From contig CABJBM010000024.1 in NCBI GenBank assembly GCA_902363835.1, positions 1 to 64,000 on the forward strand: a DNA stretch of 64,000 nt. The letters are read 5' to 3'. Numbering within the stretch: the first letter of the stretch is position 1; every line of letters starts with the position of its first letter. This DNA comes from Lachnospiraceae bacterium. Its GTDB lineage: Bacteria > Bacillota > Clostridia > Lachnospirales > Lachnospiraceae. The position numbers and the translations under genes were made by a program. Below are positions 62,270-64,000 of the stretch, piece after piece. The notes below the pieces were generated by a model. It had not been told where the DNA came from. It saw only the letters and a list, made by a program, of their open reading frames with translations, and did no database searches.

Positions 62270-64000
62270 ATGCGTAGAATCATTGGTTTCTGGAAACGCC
62301 AGAACTTAAAGAAAAAATTTCTTCTGATTGCAATACCCAGTGCCGTTTTTTCCAGTGTAGTCATTATGGCAGCCGCACTGCTGATCTTTCAGGCATATGA
62401 AAAAAGCATGTACAATATGACGGTTCAGAATTTAAATCTGATCATACGCCATATCGAAACAGAACTGAATGAAGTGGATAAGGTCAGTATAAACATCATC
62501 ACCGATCCTGCGGTTCAGCGGGCGCTGAAGCCAGATAAGCCCAACGTGCGGAAGAGGGAGGCCTCCTTAGACTACCTCCGCCTGGCTCAAAGCATGCACC
62601 AGGTGATGAGAGACCAGATTCAGAGAAACAGTACCATTATATCAGTTTCGATTTTTGTAGATGAGGAATGGTACTATGTGGGGAATACCAGACGTTCTCT
62701 GAATGCCTCCCTGCTTCCTGATATGAGGGAAGGAATTCCAAAGGACAGCAGTAAGATCTTCTGGTATGCAGACAGCTACCCCGCTGACCACTTGTACGGC
62801 GTGCGCAGCGTGAAAGATTTATACTATCATACCTTTGAAGATGAGGCAGTTCTGGTGGTGGAATACGATTTGAAAGGCAGTATCGCAAGCATTCTTAAGA
62901 ATAGTGCCAATGTCCGGTATTCGCCCGGTCTGGTTGTCTTAAGCGGGGACAATTATCTGTATTCGGATCTTGAAGCAATTCCGAAAGAACAGCTTTCCCT
63001 GGCAGATGGCTCAGACTATGATACGGTTTCTATAAACGGACATAAATATTTTACAGCCTGCCTTGATACCTCGGACTATGGCTGGAGATATGCTTTTTTT
63101 ATTCTGTACGACAACTTATTTGGTGCGATGCGCCTTCTGAAATTCTTTTTCCTCGTTATGGCCATGGTTATGATTCTGATTTCTGTTCTCTACTGTGAGA
63201 AGCTGATGGCCCTCATCGTGAATCGTTTTACCCATCTTACAAGACGTATGAAAACCGTGGAGGAAGGAAATTTCCAGACAGAAGCCAAGAATACAATCTG
63301 CCAGGGGGATGAGCTGGAGGCAGTCTGCGAGCGCTTTGAACGGATGGTGGGGCACGTGGACCAGCTGATTCAGGATAATTACGTCAAACAGATGCTGATC
63401 CGTGAAAATCAGCTCAAGGTACTTCAAAATCAGATCAACCCGCATTTTTTGTTTAATACACTCCAGACCATAAGCTGGAAAGCCAGGGAGAGCCGGCAGG
63501 AGGCCATCTCCTATATTGCGGAAGCACTGGGGAAGCTGCTTCGCTATACCTTGAGGGAGGAAAATGATCCGGCTATTCTGGAAGAAGAAGTGGACATCCT
63601 TATGAACTATGTAACCATTCAGAAAACACGTTATGCGGAGCGGCTGGTGATTGAGGTCAATATTCCGGAGTCCGCGAAAAAACAAAAGGTGCCCAAGCTG
63701 GTTTTACAAAGCCTCGTGGAAAATGCGATTAAACATGGTCTGGAGGTCATGCTGGAACCATGTCATATCCATATATGCGTACTGGATGAAACTTCTGTTC
63801 TGCGGATTCTTGTCAGTGATAACGGACCCGGGATAGATCCCAATGTGCTGGAAGAAGAGCAGGGTGCCGGCGGTTGTGCCGATACCGGCAGGCTGGCAGG
63901 CTGCGGCATCGGCTTAAAGAATATCAGGCTGCGTTTGAAATTGCTTTTTGGGGAGGAGTCCGAGCTGTTGCTTTATAATACCGGAAATGGAACGTCTGTG
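62270..64000 (+). CDS. Sensor histidine kinase, YesM type (3' end beyond the window)
   Basis: The frame is open for 577 codons to the window edge. It has a membrane helix at about 23-46, an extracytoplasmic sensor region to about 280, a second helix at about 284-304, a HAMP-like segment (about 306-360), the NPHFLFNTLQTISWKA motif with His392 and an ATPase domain (SLVENAIKHGLE, SDNGPGID, GIGLKNIRLRLKLLFG). Only a few C-terminal residues are missing by family norm. A YesN-type regulator is expected immediately outside the window. The ATG at 62270 follows tagaggga. Confidence 0.9.
   Translation, partial: MRRIIGFWKRQNLKKKFLLIAIPSAVFSSVVIMAAALLIFQAYEKSMYNMTVQNLNLIIRHIETELNEVDKVSINIITDPAVQRALKPDKPNVRKREASLDYLRLAQSMHQVMRDQIQRNSTIISVSIFVDEEWYYVGNTRRSLNASLLPDMREGIPKDSSKIFWYADSYPADHLYGVRSVKDLYYHTFEDEAVLVVEYDLKGSIASILKNSANVRYSPGLVVLSGDNYLYSDLEAIPKEQLSLADGSDYDTVSINGHKYFTACLDTSDYGWRYAFFILYDNLFGAMRLLKFFFLVMAMVMILISVLYCEKLMALIVNRFTHLTRRMKTVEEGNFQTEAKNTICQGDELEAVCERFERMVGHVDQLIQDNYVKQMLIRENQLKVLQNQINPHFLFNTLQTISWKARESRQEAISYIAEALGKLLRYTLREENDPAILEEEVDILMNYVTIQKTRYAERLVIEVNIPESAKKQKVPKLVLQSLVENAIKHGLEVMLEPCHIHICVLDETSVLRILVSDNGPGIDPNVLEEEQGAGGCADTGRLAGCGIGLKNIRLRLKLLFGEESELLLYNTGNGTSV

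Noticed and set aside
1..64000. CRISPR arrays, IS elements, prophage genes
   Set aside because: No regularly spaced repeats, transposase, integrase or phage structural motifs were seen in any frame I examined.

Overview
The window reads as chromosome of a low-to-middle GC, anaerobic, spore-former-type Firmicute, most likely a Lachnospiraceae member close to Lacrimispora / Clostridium cluster XIVa. I infer this from the gene content (large 2-hydroxyacyl-CoA dehydratase-activase-like protein, YesM/YesN two-component systems, DUF1540 protein, glucan-binding-repeat surface protein, LexA box of Gram-positive type), strong AGGAGG ribosome sites and tRNA genes without an encoded CCA. No database search was possible. 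I see no IS element, prophage or CRISPR array.

Layout. 1-790: end of a tRNA cluster (Asn, Glu, Thr, Met, Asp, Val, Leu, Arg). 790-4590: a ragged, AT-richer stretch holding a 51-aa orphan, a VOC protein, a broken NmrA-like gene, UV endonuclease UvsE, a small helical protein and an unexplained ORF remnant; a 54-bp segment occurs near both ends, and a second tRNA-Arg(ACG) closes it. 4900-15030: a murein-peptide uptake and recycling locus (dipeptide epimerase, complete Opp-type ABC transporter, NlpC/P60 endopeptidase) flanked by two signal-less class-A-beta-lactamase-fold hydrolases. 15170-22870: an AfuABC/FbpABC-type transporter followed by a second binding lipoprotein, a YesM-type kinase and a YesN-type regulator, which looks like an HptRSA-style three-component sensor attached to its own transporter. 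22900-31070: HAD nucleotidase and YczE-like membrane protein divergent from a Crp/Fnr regulator, then a tightly overlapping YgjP-like / HAMP sensor / RecJ set, an oxidoreductase and GlyA.

31240-37430: MotAB, a tiny DUF1540 protein, an NCS2 nucleobase permease, an RmlD-like reductase and the wreck of a xanthine-dehydrogenase operon (one frameshift plus one large deletion). 37670-42060: a MacAB-like ATPase/permease/adaptor set. 42130-49600: a secreted cell-wall-binding-repeat protein behind a strong promoter that fires straight into an intrinsic terminator, a DUF6323/DUF6179-like pair, and a 1420-aa dehydratase-activase-like protein whose start codon is separated from its ribosome site by a small hairpin. 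49750-64000: mostly housekeeping: CorA, a rhomboid-like protein lacking the catalytic serine motif but carrying a zinc ribbon, pyruvate kinase, a diaminopimelate-decarboxylase-like enzyme, an M20 peptidase divergent from an intracellular subtilisin, LexA-controlled recA, recX, RNase Y, a HisJ-type phosphatase, and a second YesM-type kinase cut by the window edge.

The most notable systems are the muropeptide locus with two uncharacterised beta-lactamase-fold enzymes, the transporter-plus-sensor operon probably mislabelled as ferric iron uptake, the promoter/terminator micro-transcript near 43.8 kb, and the catalytically dead rhomboid-zinc protein.
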